Numbered from the stretch's first letter, positions 1 to 9,976 are shown. The stretch is DNA of 64,000 nucleotides from Luteimonas aquatica (GCF_022662575.1 NZ_JALBFU010000002.1:186001-250000), one strand, 5' to 3'. Numbers and translations: made by a program. The notes: a model not told the origin generated them from the sequence alone.

Positions 1-780
1 CTTGCCGAGGTCGTGGGTGAGCGCGGCGAAGCCGACCGTGTCGTCGCCGGGCGCCAGCCGCGCGGCCATGTCGCAGACCAGTTCCACGTGCACGCCGGTG
101 TCGACCTCGGGATGGAACTCGGCGCGCTGCGGCACGCCGTACAGCGCATCGACCTCCGGCAGCACCGCGCGCAGCGCGCCGCCCTCGCGCAGCGTGCGCA
201 GGAAGGCCGACGGCCGCGCGCTGCGCAGCGCGCGCGCCAGTTCCTGCCAGACGCGCTCGGGCACCAGCGCGTCGAGCTCGCCGGAGTCGGCCATCTCGCG
301 CATCAGCGCCAGCGTTTCCGGCGCTACGGCGAAGCCGAGCGCGGCCAGCCGCGCCATGAAGCGCGCCGCGCGCAGCGCGCGCAACGGATCCTCGACGAAG
401 GCCGGCCCGACGTGGCGCAACACGCGCGCGCGCAGGTCCTCGGCGCCGCCGTAGGGATCGACCAGGGTGCCGTCGGGAGCCTGGGCGATGGCGTTGATGG
501 TGAAGTCGCGGCGCTGCAGGTCCTGCTCCAGCGTCACCGAGGGGTCGCTGTGCACGACGAAGCCGCGGTAGCCGCGCCCGGACTTGCGCTCGGTGCGCGC
601 CAGCGCGTACTCCTCGCCGGTGCGCGGATGCAGGAACACCGGGAAGTCGCGCCCCACCGGCTTGAATCCGGCCGCGAGCATGGTCTCGGGCGTCTCGCCG
701 ATGACCACGTAGTCGTTGTCGCCGGCCGGCTGGCCGAGCAGCCTGTCGCGGACGGCGCCGCCGACCAGGTAGGTCTTCAT
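1..780 (-). CDS. cca: CCA tRNA nucleotidyltransferase (3' part missing, cut by window edge)
   Basis: Adds or repairs the 3' CCA end of tRNAs. Reading leftwards from the ATG at 780, 260 codons are visible and run open to position 1. The N-terminus starts [16 protein letters not shown], the nucleotidyltransferase signature, followed by an acidic DND patch near residue 21 and by the DFTINAIA and DPYGGAEDL motifs. A THDLGK motif at the window edge is the start of an HD domain, so this is the Escherichia coli-type enzyme fused to an HD phosphohydrolase. Family members are about 400 residues, so roughly a third lies outside the window. The identity is based on motif recognition; the missing part is only C-terminal. 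Confidence 0.93.
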   Translation of the reverse strand, partial: MKTYLVGGAVRDRLLGQPAGDNDYVVIGETPETMLAAGFKPVGRDFPVFLHPRTGEEYALARTERKSGRGYRGFVVHSDPSVTLEQDLQRRDFTINAIAQAPDGTLVDPYGGAEDLRARVLRHVGPAFVEDPLRALRAARFMARLAALGFAVAPETLALMREMADSGELDALVPERVWQELARALRSARPSAFLRTLREGGALRAVLPEVDALYGVPQRAEFHPEVDTGVHVELVCDMAARLAPGDDTVGFAALTHDLGK

Positions 781-835
781 CGGCGCGGCATCGCTGCGGC
801 AAGCACGGCGTCGACCGGCGTCGTATCGGCCGGCG

Positions 836-1213
836 TCATTTCGAGGTGTTCTGCGCCAGGATCGCGACGATGTCGGTGGCGCCGGAATTGCGTCCCAGGT
901 GCAGGTCGAGCGGGGCGGCCTGGCCGGAGATCCAGATGCGCAGGTCGGCCTCCAGGTCGAAGTGCCCGGCGGTTTCCAGCGAGAACATGACGATGGCGCG
1001 GTAGGGCACGCTGCGGTACTCCACCTTCTTCGCGGTCACGCCCTGCTTGTTCACCAGGATCAGGCGGCGGTCGGTGAATACGATCAGGTCGCGGATCAGG
1101 CCGAAGGCGCGCTGCGGCGCCTCGCCCGGCGCCAGCAGCGGCGCGAACTCCTCGCGGATGTCGTCGAGCGATTTTTCGCCGGCGTGGCCGAGCAGGGTGT
1201 CGAGGATGCCCAT
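836..1213 (-). CDS. Bacterial PH-domain protein (YvbH/bPH_1-like)
   Basis: A 125-residue soluble protein made almost entirely of one pleckstrin-homology-like fold of the bacterial bPH type. The central stretch has the typical bPH pattern: [18 protein letters not shown], then a [19 protein letters not shown] core. The start is set at MGILDTLL (1213), because a GGAG lies just upstream of that ATG; an ATG 14 codons earlier would read through REP-like DNA. It lies between cca and slt with the same orientation. The molecular role of single bPH proteins is not established; many are proposed to be envelope- or stress-associated. The family call is fairly secure, the function is not. Confidence 0.8.
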   Translation of the reverse strand: MGILDTLLGHAGEKSLDDIREEFAPLLAPGEAPQRAFGLIRDLIVFTDRRLILVNKQGVTAKKVEYRSVPYRAIVMFSLETAGHFDLEADLRIWISGQAAPLDLHLGRNSGATDIVAILAQNTSK

Positions 1214-1240
1214 GGGAGACTCCGATGCGGCGGGAACCCG

Positions 1241-1289
1241 TTGTAGGAGCGCCATTGTAGGAGCGCCGCCGGCCGGCGGCGCAAGGCGC
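1241..1289. repeat. REP-like element with doubled GTAGGAGC head
   Basis: TTGTAGGAGCGCC occurs twice in tandem (1241-1253 and 1255-1267) and runs into a perfect 20-bp palindrome at 1263-1282. A GTAG head followed by a GC-rich hairpin is characteristic of REP/SMAG-type elements mobilised by RAYT transposases in Stenotrophomonas and relatives. It lies in the gap between slt and the PH-domain gene. Only one palindromic unit is seen here, so it may be a truncated copy. Confidence 0.5.
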
Positions 1290-1291
1290 GC

Positions 1292-3295
1292 TCAGCCGCC
1301 AGAAGCGGTGGGCGCGGCGCAGACGAACTTCTTGCGCGGCCCGCGCGTGTCGCCGCGCAGGCGCTGCGACAGAGGCAGGGCGTCGCCATCGCCCTTGCCC
1401 GCGGCGCTCATGCGCCAGTCGTAGAGCACGCTGAAGGCCAGCACGCGCGCCACGTACTCGCGGGTCTCCTTGTAGGTGACCGTCTCGATCCAGAAGTCCG
1501 CGTCCATGCCCGGCCGCTGCGACTGCCAGCGCGCCACCGGCGTCGGGCCGGCGTTGTAGGCGGCGATGGCGAAGTAGGGCTGGCCATACTTGTCGAGCAT
1601 CTGCCGCAGGTAGGCGCTGCCGATGGTGATGTTGGTGTCCGAGTCGTACAGGCTGTTGGCGCCGGCGTAGGGGATGCCCAGGCGCTTGGCGACGCCGGCG
1701 CCGGTGCCGGGCACGATCTGCATCAGGCCCATGGCGTTCGCCCCCGAGCGCGCACGCGGGTTGAACACGCTCTCGGCGCGGATCTCGGCCGCGACCCAGG
1801 CCGGGTCGAGCGCGTTCTTGGCGGCCTCGCGGCGGATGGTGTCGCCGTGGTGCAGCGGGAAGCGCAGCCGGTACAGGCGCGACTCGTCGGGATAGTTCTT
1901 GCCGCCGACGTTGACCAGGCCGAACACGGCGCGGTCGAACCAGCCGTCGTCCTGCGCCACTTCCACGGCCAGGCGGCGCTGGGTGTCGTCGAAGCGCGAG
2001 AGCGCGTCGTCCCATTCGCGCAGCGCCCAGCTGGTGCGGTCGATGCGGTTCAGGGCCAGGGCGCGCACCAGGGCCGGATCGCGGGCGACGGCGGCCTTGG
2101 CGGCGGCGTTGACCGGCGGGTCCCAGGGGCAGAGCGCGTAAGGCAGGCCGAGGCGGTCGGCGGCCAGGAAGCCGTGGAAATCCGACTTGGCGGCGGCGGC
2201 GCGGTACAGCGGCGCGGCGGCGGCCTTGTCGCCGGCCAGCTCCGACAGGCGCGCGGCGAAATAGCTCCAGCGCGAATCGCCGCGCTGCTTCTCGCCCATC
2301 TTGTTGATCGCCGCGAGCGCGGCGCGCCAGTCCGAGCGCGTCATCGCCTCGCGCGCGCGCCACTCGTGCAGGCGCTCGTCGTAGGCCGCCTCGGGCACGG
2401 CGTTGAGGCGGCGCGCGGCGTCGGGTTCGTAGGAGGCGACCGTCCACAGCGCGATCTGGTACAGCACGCGGTTGCGCTCGGCGTCGCTGAAGCCCAGCGC
2501 CTGCGCGAAGCGCGGCAGCGCCGCCTCGGCGGCGACCGGCGTGGACTTGGCCAGCCGCGCCAGGCCCTGCGAGGCCATCGCCCGGCTGCGCGCGGTCTTG
2601 GGCCAGCCGAGCGCGCGGTCGTTGACCGCCTCGAAGAAGGCGGCGTAGTCGTTGGCGAGCGCGAACTCCTCCGCCGGCAGGCCGCGCGCGGCCGCGCGCA
2701 TCACCGCCGGCTGCCATTCCTCGGCGGCCTTGTCGATGCGCTCCCAGCGCAGCGCCGGCGGCAGGCCGCCCTTGGCGGCAAGCACGTTGAAGGGCGCATC
2801 GCAGCCGTCGGGCAGCGACTTGCCGCTGCTGCGCCACAGCGCCTGGGCGTCCTTGGTCCATTGCGCGTCGGCGCGTCCGGTCGCCTGGCGCGCGTCGAGT
2901 TCGGCGCAACGCAGCTTCACGTCCTTGATGCCCGGCTTCCACGCGGCCAGGAAGGCAGGCCAGTCGTCGCGGCGCGCCGTGCCCGCCAGCCACAGCTCGC
3001 GGAAGGCCTCGCCCACCGCCTGGCCCTGGTAGCGCTTGAGGAAGTCCTGCGCCTGCGCGTTGGGCAGGGTGTCGATGTTGCGGCGCAGGCTCACGTATTC
3101 CAGCCAGCCCAGCAGCGGGTCGCGCGCGAACGGCGCCATGTCCACCGTCTGCCCGCGCTCGCTGGCCTCGAAGGCGGCGCGCAGCGCGCCGTCGGAGGCG
3201 GGGGCCTGCGCCTGCGCCGCGAAGGCGCAGGCGGCGGCGGAGAACAGGAGGGCGATCGGCGCGGCGATCGGCGGGAGGCGTCGGGATTTCGGCAT
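1292..3295 (-). CDS. slt: Soluble lytic murein transglycosylase
   Basis: A periplasmic enzyme that cleaves peptidoglycan between MurNAc and GlcNAc, forming 1,6-anhydro ends. The 667-residue product has an N-terminal signal sequence ending around ACAFAAQAQA, then a long alpha-helical superhelical region (about residues 35-480), and a C-terminal SLT domain. The catalytic glutamate is E508 in the RAESVFNP motif; GLMQIVPGTG and AAYNAGP complete the domain signature. The start is set at MPKSRRLP, because the 15 codons before it do not resemble a signal peptide. Length matches the Slt70 family. It is divergent from the TonB receptor gene across about 170 bp. Confidence 0.93.
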   Translation of the reverse strand: MPKSRRLPPIAAPIALLFSAAACAFAAQAQAPASDGALRAAFEASERGQTVDMAPFARDPLLGWLEYVSLRRNIDTLPNAQAQDFLKRYQGQAVGEAFRELWLAGTARRDDWPAFLAAWKPGIKDVKLRCAELDARQATGRADAQWTKDAQALWRSSGKSLPDGCDAPFNVLAAKGGLPPALRWERIDKAAEEWQPAVMRAAARGLPAEEFALANDYAAFFEAVNDRALGWPKTARSRAMASQGLARLAKSTPVAAEAALPRFAQALGFSDAERNRVLYQIALWTVASYEPDAARRLNAVPEAAYDERLHEWRAREAMTRSDWRAALAAINKMGEKQRGDSRWSYFAARLSELAGDKAAAAPLYRAAAAKSDFHGFLAADRLGLPYALCPWDPPVNAAAKAAVARDPALVRALALNRIDRTSWALREWDDALSRFDDTQRRLAVEVAQDDGWFDRAVFGLVNVGGKNYPDESRLYRLRFPLHHGDTIRREAAKNALDPAWVAAEIRAESVFNPRARSGANAMGLMQIVPGTGAGVAKRLGIPYAGANSLYDSDTNITIGSAYLRQMLDKYGQPYFAIAAYNAGPTPVARWQSQRPGMDADFWIETVTYKETREYVARVLAFSVLYDWRMSAAGKGDGDALPLSQRLRGDTRGPRKKFVCAAPTASGG

Positions 3296-3463
3296 CGCCG
3301 GACTATAGCCGATGCCATATGAATTGGATTTTTCGCACATTTTTGACGCGTGTCCGGATATGTGTGGCGGGCTCGGCCTTGTATGTGCCGGGGGACTTGT
3401 TTACAAAGCCGTAACGTCGCGGGCAGGGGTGCGGCGTCCAGACCATTACCGGGAGAGAGCTCG

Positions 3464-6358
3464 ATGAAGTCGTTGTCCCGCCATCAGCTGGCCATTGCGG
3501 TCCAGCTGTCGCTGCTGTGCGCCGCGCCGCTCGGCATGTTGCCCGCCCTGGCCCAGGCGCAGGATGCCCCGGCCGCGAGCCAGGAGGCCAAGACGCTGGA
3601 TACCGTCCAGGTCACCGGCTCGCGCATCAAGAAGGCCGAGCTGGAGACGGCGGTCCCGGTGCAGGTCCTGACCCGCGAGGACATCGACCGCTCCGGCTAC
3701 AGCTCCGTTTCCGACATCGTGCAGAACCTCACCGCCAGCGGCGCGGGCCTGAACACCAAGTTCAATTCCAGCGGCAACTTCGGCTTCCCGCCCGACGGCG
3801 GCGGCGTCGGCGCCGGTGCCGCGACGGTGGACTTGCGCCACCTCGGCGCCAAGCGCGTGCTGGTGCTGGTGGACGGCATCCGCTGGGTCAACGAATCCTC
3901 CGCCTCCGGCGTGGGCGCATCGGTCGACCTCAACACCATTCCGCTGTCGATCATCGACCGCATCGAGGTGCTGGAGGACGGCGCCTCCTCGATCTACGGC
4001 TCCGACGCCATCGCCGGCGTGGTGAACATCATCACCAAGCGCAATGTCGATGGCGCCAGCGTCGAGCTGAACTACGGCCAGTACAGCAAGTTCGGCGGCG
4101 GCGACACCTACGGCGCCGACGTCAGCTGGGGCGGCAGCACGGATCGCGCGCAGTGGTTCCTGGCCGGCTCGTACTACAAGCAGAAGGAAATCTCCTCGGC
4201 CGACTACTGGGCCGCGCGCGTGCCGGTGCCGGGCACCGGCCTGGCCAACGGCAGCTCCGCGACGCCGCAAGGGCGTTTCGTTTTCATGGACCCGAACACG
4301 GGGCAGGTCCACAGCATCACGCCCAACAACGGCGTCAGCGACCCGGCTTATACCGCGCAGCCGGATTGCCCGACCGCGCGCACCGACGATTTCCACTGCT
4401 TCGGCACCCCGGACCGCTACAACTTCGCGCCCAACAACCTGCTGCTGACGCCTTCCGAGCGCAAATCGGTGTTCGGCCAGGTGCGCTTCGAGTTCACGCC
4501 GACGTTCAGCGGCTACGTCAAGGCGCTGTACAACGAGCGCGAATCGGCCAACCAGGCCGGACCCGAGCCGATCTTCCTGGGCACCGACGCCGGCGTCTAC
4601 AACAAGTGGGCCGAGCAGCTGCTGGTGATTCCCGCCAACCAGGCCTACAACCCGTTCGGCTTCGACCTCACCACCATGGGCGCCAACCCGAACCTGTTCC
4701 TGATCGGCCGCCGTCCGACCGAAGGCGGTCCGCGCCGCTACGAGCAGAAGGTCAAGACCTGGTACGTCAATGCCGGCCTGGAAGGGACCTTCAACGTCGG
4801 CGACCGCCCCTGGAGCTGGGATGTGAACTTCGTGCGCAGCGAAAGCAAGGCCGACCAGACCAACTACGGCAGCTACAACCTGCGCAAGATCAACCTGGCC
4901 CTGGGCGATCCGGCGGTATGCGCGGCCACGCCGGGCTGCGTGCCGTTGAATATCTTCGGCGGCGAGGGTTCGATCACCCGGGAAATGCTCAACTGGATCC
5001 AGCCGGTGGTGCGCGACGAGAGCGAGAACAAGCTCACGCTCGCCTCGGCCAACCTCACCGGCGACCTGTTCGAGATGTGGGCCGGTCCGCTGGCCTTCGC
5101 CGCCGGCTACGAATATCGCAAGTACGAGGGCAGCTACACCCCCGACCCGATCACGGTGGCCGGCGAGTACAACGGCGTGCCCTCCGGGCCGACGGCGGGC
5201 AAGTACGACGTCAACGAAGCCTATCTCGAACTCAGCGTGCCGCTGATGAAGGACACCGCCTTCGGCAAGAGCCTCGACCTGAGCCTGGCGGGCCGCTACT
5301 CGAAATATTCCACCTTCGGCAGCAAGAACACCGGCAAGATCGGCCTGCGCTGGCAGGTGGCCGACGAACTGCTGTTGCGCGCCTCGTGGGCGCAGGGTTT
5401 CCGCGCGCCGACCATCGGCGAGCTGTACGGCACCCTGAGCCGCTTCGATGCCACCCTGGCCGATCCCTGCTCGGGGCTGGCCACGGTTACCCCGGAGTGC
5501 GTGGCCGACGGCGTGCCGCAGGGCTACGAGCAGACCAACTCGCAGATCTCGGTGGTCACCTCGGGCAATCGCGAGCTCAAGCCCGAAAGCAGCCGCAGCC
5601 TCATGCTGGGCGCGGTGTGGAGCCCGTCGTTCGCCGACAACGCTTCCTGGTCGGACAAGCTCGACCTGGGCGTGACCTTCTACAAGCACGAGATCACCGA
5701 TGCCATCCAGGCGCCGGATGCGCAGGCGATCCTGGATCGCTGCGTGGCCAACCGCGACCCCGCCTCCTGCGCGGCCTACGATCGCAGCTCGACCGGCCAG
5801 ATCGTCCGTTTCGACGATATCCTCGACAACCTCGGCACCATCAACACCGACGGCTGGGACTTCACTGCAGCCTGGGTCCTGCCCGAGCGCGACTGGGGCC
5901 GCCTGAGCTTCGACTGGAAGAACACCTGGGTCACGCGCTACGAACTGGTCAACGAAGCGGGCCTGACCGAGCCGCGCCAGCCCGGCATCGAGGTCAACAA
6001 CAGCGCGATTCCGGAATGGACCTCGACGCTGGTGAGCAATTGGAACCTCGGGCCATGGAACGTCGCCTGGACCATGCGCTACATCGAGGGGCTCGACGAG
6101 ACGTGCGGCGGCGCCGCCGGATTCCCGATCTGCGACGAGGGCAACGTCAACCATCTCGGCGGCATCACCTACCACGACCTGCAGGTGTCCTGGGAGACGC
6201 CGGCCGTGGCCAAGGGCCTGAAGCTCACCGCCGGCGTCAACAACCTGGCGGGCAAGGACCCGCCGACCTGCCTGAGCTGCTCGCTCAACGGCTACGACGC
6301 TTCCACCTACGACCTGCCGGGCCGTTTCTGGTACGCAAGGATGAAGTTCGATTTCTGA
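3464..6358 (+). CDS. TonB-dependent outer-membrane receptor
   Basis: A 964-residue outer-membrane receptor, probably for active uptake of a substrate I cannot identify. The signal peptide ends near LPALAQAQ. The plug domain follows, with a GSRIKKAE segment and [19 protein letters not shown] near residues 50-90. The rest is a long beta-barrel ending in the aromatic WYARMKFDF. The TLDTVQVTG stretch can serve as TonB box and plug start. The start at 3464 is supported by GGGAGAGAG 5-13 bases upstream; the longer upstream frame has no ribosome-binding site. Xanthomonads carry many paralogues of this type. No adjacent transporter or regulator gene points to a ligand. A hairpin at 6382 ends the unit. 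Confidence 0.9.
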   Translation: MKSLSRHQLAIAVQLSLLCAAPLGMLPALAQAQDAPAASQEAKTLDTVQVTGSRIKKAELETAVPVQVLTREDIDRSGYSSVSDIVQNLTASGAGLNTKFNSSGNFGFPPDGGGVGAGAATVDLRHLGAKRVLVLVDGIRWVNESSASGVGASVDLNTIPLSIIDRIEVLEDGASSIYGSDAIAGVVNIITKRNVDGASVELNYGQYSKFGGGDTYGADVSWGGSTDRAQWFLAGSYYKQKEISSADYWAARVPVPGTGLANGSSATPQGRFVFMDPNTGQVHSITPNNGVSDPAYTAQPDCPTARTDDFHCFGTPDRYNFAPNNLLLTPSERKSVFGQVRFEFTPTFSGYVKALYNERESANQAGPEPIFLGTDAGVYNKWAEQLLVIPANQAYNPFGFDLTTMGANPNLFLIGRRPTEGGPRRYEQKVKTWYVNAGLEGTFNVGDRPWSWDVNFVRSESKADQTNYGSYNLRKINLALGDPAVCAATPGCVPLNIFGGEGSITREMLNWIQPVVRDESENKLTLASANLTGDLFEMWAGPLAFAAGYEYRKYEGSYTPDPITVAGEYNGVPSGPTAGKYDVNEAYLELSVPLMKDTAFGKSLDLSLAGRYSKYSTFGSKNTGKIGLRWQVADELLLRASWAQGFRAPTIGELYGTLSRFDATLADPCSGLATVTPECVADGVPQGYEQTNSQISVVTSGNRELKPESSRSLMLGAVWSPSFADNASWSDKLDLGVTFYKHEITDAIQAPDAQAILDRCVANRDPASCAAYDRSSTGQIVRFDDILDNLGTINTDGWDFTAAWVLPERDWGRLSFDWKNTWVTRYELVNEAGLTEPRQPGIEVNNSAIPEWTSTLVSNWNLGPWNVAWTMRYIEGLDETCGGAAGFPICDEGNVNHLGGITYHDLQVSWETPAVAKGLKLTAGVNNLAGKDPPTCLSCSLNGYDASTYDLPGRFWYARMKFDF

Positions 6359-6381
6359 GCCGGCGCTGCCGGAGGCAAGCA

Positions 6382-6413
6382 CGCGAAGCCGGCCTCGAGC
6401 CGGCTTCGCGCTT
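6382..6413 (+). terminator. Hairpin terminator after the TonB receptor
   Basis: A perfect 12-bp stem (6382-6393 pairing with 6399-6410) with a 5-base CTCGA loop, followed by a short CTTT. It lies 24 bases after the receptor stop codon. The T run is short, so termination may be inefficient, but position and stem quality support the call. Confidence 0.65.
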
Positions 6414-6489
6414 TCCGCGCGCATCGCGGGCGGTCACGGCGGATTGATTTCGATGCGGCGGCTCCGGCCAGGCGCTTCCGCCAGGCCGA

Positions 6490-7251
6490 TCAGCGCCGCA
6501 GCGCGTCCTCGGGCACGTCGAGTTCCATCGACAGCGCCAGGTGGTCGGAGAAGGCCGCCGGCAGCGCGCGCACGTTGCGGCTGCCCAGGTCGCCGGTGAT
6601 CAGGATGTGGTCGATCGCCCGTTGCGGGCGCCAGCTCGGGAAGGTCGGCACCAGCGAGACCGAAGGCTGCAGGCGCGTATGCCGGTACAGCGCGCCCATC
6701 TCCGGGCGGTCGGCGGTACAGTTGAAGTCGCCCATCAGCACGGCATGGCGCCGGTCGCCGATCAGCTCGGCGATGTAGGCCAGCTGCGCGCGCCGCGACT
6801 GCGCGCCGAGCGAGAGGTGCGCGATCGCCACCAGCAGGCCGTCCTCGCCCTGGCCGAAGCTGGCCAGCAGCACGCCGCGGCCGCGCACGCGGCCGGGCAG
6901 GGCATGGTCGACCACTTCCAGCGGCTCCAGCCGGCTGAGCAGGCCGTTGGCGCTGGAGGCGACGTTGCCGATGCGCCGATTGGGCTGGTGGCTCCAGTAG
7001 TCGAAGCCGCCGCGCTCGGCCAGATAGTGCGTCTGGTTGGTGAAGCCCGAGCGCCAGCTGCCCGGATCGCTTTCCTGCAGGCCGACGATGTCGTAGTCGC
7101 TGGCGAGCTGGGCGATGGCGTCGAGCGCGCCGCGCTTGTTGCCGGCCGGCAGCACGTGCGACCAGCTGCGCACGGCGTAGTCGCTGTAGCGCCTGGTGCT
7201 GGAGCCGGCCTGGATGTTGGCGCTGAGGAGTTTGAGCGGTTGCGTCGGCAT
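6490..7251 (-). CDS. Endonuclease/exonuclease/phosphatase family protein
   Basis: A member of the EEP (DNase I-like) superfamily, about 253 residues. Motifs in order: KLLSANIQAG at the N-terminus, DIVGLQESDPG carrying the metal-binding glutamate, NGLLSRL, VAIAHLSLG, LMGDFNC with the catalytic Asp and Asn, IDHILI, and a terminal SDHLALS histidine. All catalytic positions of the fold are present. The substrate (nucleic acid, phospholipid or small phosphoester) cannot be told from sequence. The chosen start, MPTQPLKLL, is uncertain; two further in-frame ATGs (7263 and 7275) lie upstream, the outermost inside a repeat. In relatives I recall, this gene sits beside dsbA, as here. Confidence 0.85.
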   Translation of the reverse strand: MPTQPLKLLSANIQAGSSTRRYSDYAVRSWSHVLPAGNKRGALDAIAQLASDYDIVGLQESDPGSWRSGFTNQTHYLAERGGFDYWSHQPNRRIGNVASSANGLLSRLEPLEVVDHALPGRVRGRGVLLASFGQGEDGLLVAIAHLSLGAQSRRAQLAYIAELIGDRRHAVLMGDFNCTADRPEMGALYRHTRLQPSVSLVPTFPSWRPQRAIDHILITGDLGSRNVRALPAAFSDHLALSMELDVPEDALRR

Positions 7252-7269
7252 CGGAGCAAGCATCGCGCC

Positions 7270-7297
7270 CGTCATTCCCGCGCTGGCGGGAACGACG
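7270..7297. repeat. Small REP-like inverted repeat (GTCATTCCCGC type)
   Basis: CGTCATTCCCGC (7270-7281) and GCGGGAACGACG (7286-7297) form a 12-bp stem with one mismatch around a GCTG loop. GTCATTCCCGCG...GCGGGAATGAC elements are common dispersed intergenic repeats in proteobacteria. It lies between the EEP gene and dsbA and overlaps the longest possible N-terminus of the EEP gene, which argues for the shorter start. Confidence 0.5.
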
Positions 7298-7339
7298 GCG
7301 GGCGGTGGCCTGGCATGCGGGCTGGGCCTGCGTCGGCGG

Positions 7340-8185
7340 TTACTTGCGCGCCGCGCGCTCCTGGGCGATCAGCTGGTCGGCGATGCGCAGCTGGTCGTCG
7401 CGCGTGTTGCCCTTGACCAGGTACTTGCCGTTGATGATCAGCGACGGCGTGCCCTGGATCTGGCTGCGCAGCGCGAACTGCTTGGCCTTGCTGGTCTTGC
7501 CGGCGATGGCGAAGCTGGACATGGTGCTGGCGAACAGCTTGGGATCGACGCCGTACTTGGCGTAGAACTTGGCGATGTCCTCGACCGAGTCGCGGCCGCG
7601 TTCGCCCTTGAGCGTCTGCTCGATGTGGATGGCGCGGTACAGGTCGTCGTGGCTCTTGTCCTCCACGCCCATCGACTCGGCGGTGTAGTAGGCGCGCGCG
7701 TAGTCGTCCCACATGCTGCCGAACAGCGCCGGCACGTAGGTGAAGCGCACGTCGGCCGGCAGCTTGGCCTTCCAGGCGCCGAGCTGCGGCTGGAAGCTGG
7801 CGCAGGCCGGGCACACGAAGCCGAACACCTCCACCACCTCGATCTTGCCGTCGAGCGGGGCGAAGGGCTGGCCGTTCTTGATCTCGTCGTAGTCCTGGCC
7901 GGGCACCAGGGCGGGACCGTTGGCGGCGGGCGCGGGGGCGGCGGCGGCCTCGGCCGGCTGCGGTTCGGCGGTGGGCGTGGCGGCGGCGGGCGTGGCGGCG
8001 GCGCCATCGGCGGGTGCGGCGGTTTCGGCGGCGGGCGCGGCGTCGGCCGGCGCAGTCTCGGCAGGCGCGGCCGGGGTTTCGGTGGCGGCGGGCGCGGGCG
8101 TCTCGGCGGCCGGGGCGTTGTCCTGGCGCGAACAGGCCAGCAGCGGCAGCAGGGACAGGGAGAGCAGGGCGAGGCGCAGGGTCAT
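7340..8185 (-). CDS. dsbA: DsbA-type thiol:disulfide oxidoreductase with Ala/Pro-rich linker (lipoprotein)
   Basis: Introduces disulfide bonds into exported proteins. The 281-residue product starts with a lipoprotein signal (LLPLLAC, lipidated Cys18). An extremely Ala/Pro/Thr/Glu-rich segment of about 70 residues (about 22-90) precedes the DsbA fold. The active site is C125-P-A-C128, and the cis-proline loop is GTPSLIING. The low-complexity segment probably acts as a flexible tether holding the thioredoxin domain away from the membrane. A second dsbA lies 40 bases upstream in the same orientation, so they may be co-transcribed. The active-site dipeptide PA differs from the classical PH, which could change redox potential. 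Confidence 0.9.
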   Translation of the reverse strand: MTLRLALLSLSLLPLLACSRQDNAPAAETPAPAATETPAAPAETAPADAAPAAETAAPADGAAATPAAATPTAEPQPAEAAAAPAPAANGPALVPGQDYDEIKNGQPFAPLDGKIEVVEVFGFVCPACASFQPQLGAWKAKLPADVRFTYVPALFGSMWDDYARAYYTAESMGVEDKSHDDLYRAIHIEQTLKGERGRDSVEDIAKFYAKYGVDPKLFASTMSSFAIAGKTSKAKQFALRSQIQGTPSLIINGKYLVKGNTRDDQLRIADQLIAQERAARK

Positions 8186-8225
8186 CGGAAAGATCTCTCG
8201 TCGGTGATGTCGGATCGGTCGCGGA

Positions 8226-8867
8226 TCAGCGGCGCTTGGCCGCCGCGCGCTCCTTGGCGATCAGGTAGTCGGCGATGCGCAGTTTATCCTCGTAGGACTT
8301 GCCGTCCACGCGGTACTTGCCGTTGATGATCAGCGAAGGCGTGCCCTGCAGGTTGACGCCGAGCAGGAAGGCGCGCGCCTTCTCCATCCTCGCATCGACC
8401 GCGGGGCTGCCCATCGCGGCCTTGAACTTGGCCACGTCCACGCCCTGCTGGCCGTAGAAGGCGGCCAGCTCGTCGACGCTGGGGCGGCTCTTGGGCACGG
8501 TTTCGCTCTCGTGCACCGCGCGGAACAGCGCGCCGTGGGTCTTGCGCAGCACGCCGAGCTGCTCGGCGGAGAAGAACGCGCGCGAAAAGTTGTCGCCCGC
8601 GTCGAAGGCGGCCGGCAGGTAGCTCAAGCGCACGTCCTTGGGCAGCTTGGCCTGCCAGGTCTGCAGCATTGGCTCGAACTCGGCGCAATGCGGGCACCAG
8701 TAGGCGAACACCTCGACCACCTCGATCTTGCCGTCCGGCGCCTGCCAGGGCTTGCCGTTGATGACGCTGTAGTCCTCGCCTTCCACGGGCGCGGCGGTCG
8801 AGGAGGATTGGGCGCAGGCCGCCAGCGGCAGCAACACGAGCAGGAGGATGGCGAGGCGGCGGATCAT
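8226..8867 (-). CDS. dsbA: DsbA-type thiol:disulfide oxidoreductase (lipoprotein)
   Basis: Second periplasmic disulfide oxidase, 213 residues. The start at MIRRLAILLL gives a clean lipoprotein signal with LAAC lipobox (Cys18). The active site is C58-P-H-C61, the classical oxidising DsbA dipeptide, and GTPSLIING is the cis-Pro loop. It lacks the long Ala/Pro linker of its downstream neighbour but otherwise aligns along its length (GQDYDEI/GEDYSVI entry, DGKIEVVEVF strand, LRIADxLIAxERAA tail), so the pair are paralogues from a tandem duplication. An in-frame ATG 38 codons earlier is rejected because it would bury the signal peptide. Confidence 0.9.
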   Translation of the reverse strand: MIRRLAILLLVLLPLAACAQSSSTAAPVEGEDYSVINGKPWQAPDGKIEVVEVFAYWCPHCAEFEPMLQTWQAKLPKDVRLSYLPAAFDAGDNFSRAFFSAEQLGVLRKTHGALFRAVHESETVPKSRPSVDELAAFYGQQGVDVAKFKAAMGSPAVDARMEKARAFLLGVNLQGTPSLIINGKYRVDGKSYEDKLRIADYLIAKERAAAKRR

Positions 8868-9025
8868 GGCGGGTCCGAGGAGGTGGATGCGGTCAAGTGT
8901 GTCATGAATGCGTTGCATGCAGGCACGCGGCTGAACGGCGGTCCGCACGCGGCGCGACATGCCTGCGCGATCGGCGCGCAAGCGGCGTTGTCCGCGCCAT
9001 GGCGCGGTTGCCGTCCGGCGCCACC

Positions 9026-9060
9026 TAAAAAAACGCCGACACAGGACACTGTGCCGGCGT
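9026..9060 (-). terminator. Rho-independent terminator of the cytochrome c4 gene
   Basis: Read leftwards, CGCCGGCACAG (9059-9049) pairs with CTGTGTCGGCG (9044-9034), all positions pairing with one G-U, around a 4-base loop. A run of seven T follows on that strand (9033-9027). It lies about 50 bases past the cytochrome stop codon and separates it from the dsbA genes. Confidence 0.9.
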
Positions 9061-9109
9061 GCGATTCAAGGGCTGTACGACGCTTTGGACAGCGTCGATG
9101 CCGGGAAGT

Positions 9110-9976
9110 TCATCCGCCCTGGGCGGGGGCCTGGGCAGGCGGCGCGGGCGCGGCCGCCGGGGCGGGGGCCGGCGCGCTCTTGGCGGCCTCGGCCATCGCC
9201 GCCTGGGTGGCCATGTCCGGGCGCTCGTGCAGGCCCTGCAGGTAGCTGCCCAGCGAGTTGATCTCCTCGTCGGTCAGCGTCTTGGCCACGGTGGCCATGA
9301 TGTTGAACAGGTGCGCATCGCGCTCGGTGGTGGTGCCGGCGCGATATTCCTGCAGGCGGCGCACCACGTAGGCCGACTGCTGGCCGCCCACGTGCGGGTA
9401 GGCCGGACCCGGGTTGCCGGCGCCGGCGGGGCCGTGACAGGCCATGCAGGCGGGGATGCCGCGGCTCTTGTCGCCGGAGCGGAACAGCTGCTGGCCGACC
9501 TCGTAGAACTTCTTGTCCTTGTTCGGGCCTTCGGCGATCACGGTGTCGTCGGCGATGCCGGCGCCCGCGGTCTGCGCGGCGAAGTGCGCGCCGATGTCGC
9601 GCATGTCCTGGGCGCTGAGCGTGGAGGCGAAGGGCACCATCACCGCGGCCATGCCGGTGTTGCGCTCGCCGCTCTTGAACAGCGCCAGCTGGCGGGCGAT
9701 GTAGCGCTCGCTCTGGCCGGCGATGCGCGGGTACTGCGGATCGGTCGGGTTGCCGTCCACGCCGTGGCAGGCGGCGCAGGCCGCGGCCTTGCCGGCGCCG
9801 GCCTTCGGGTCGCCCCACTTCGCCTTGGCCAGCTCCGACACCGCCGACGCGTCCAGCGGCGCGCTCTGCACCGGCGCGTTCTCCGGCAGCGGCGTGACCG
9901 TGGTCTGGGCGAAGGCGGCTGCCGCCACCGCGAGAGCGGCGAGGCCGGCGATACCGTAGGCGCGAGCGTGGCGCAT
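9110..9976 (-). CDS. Dihaem cytochrome c4
   Basis: A periplasmic or membrane-attached electron carrier that typically feeds terminal oxidases. The 288-residue product has a signal peptide (cleavage near AFAQ) and two haem-binding sites, C67-A-A-C70-H71 and C177-M-A-C180-H181, in two homologous halves of about 100 residues. Both halves carry the distal-Met context (VPFASTLSAQDMRDIGAHFA and FNIMATVAKTLTDEEINSLGSYL). The last 30 residues are an Ala/Pro-rich tail not typical of the core family. It is divergent from engB, an arrangement I recall from many gammaproteobacteria. Confidence 0.9.
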   Translation of the reverse strand: MRHARAYGIAGLAALAVAAAAFAQTTVTPLPENAPVQSAPLDASAVSELAKAKWGDPKAGAGKAAACAACHGVDGNPTDPQYPRIAGQSERYIARQLALFKSGERNTGMAAVMVPFASTLSAQDMRDIGAHFAAQTAGAGIADDTVIAEGPNKDKKFYEVGQQLFRSGDKSRGIPACMACHGPAGAGNPGPAYPHVGGQQSAYVVRRLQEYRAGTTTERDAHLFNIMATVAKTLTDEEINSLGSYLQGLHERPDMATQAAMAEAAKSAPAPAPAAAPAPPAQAPAQGG

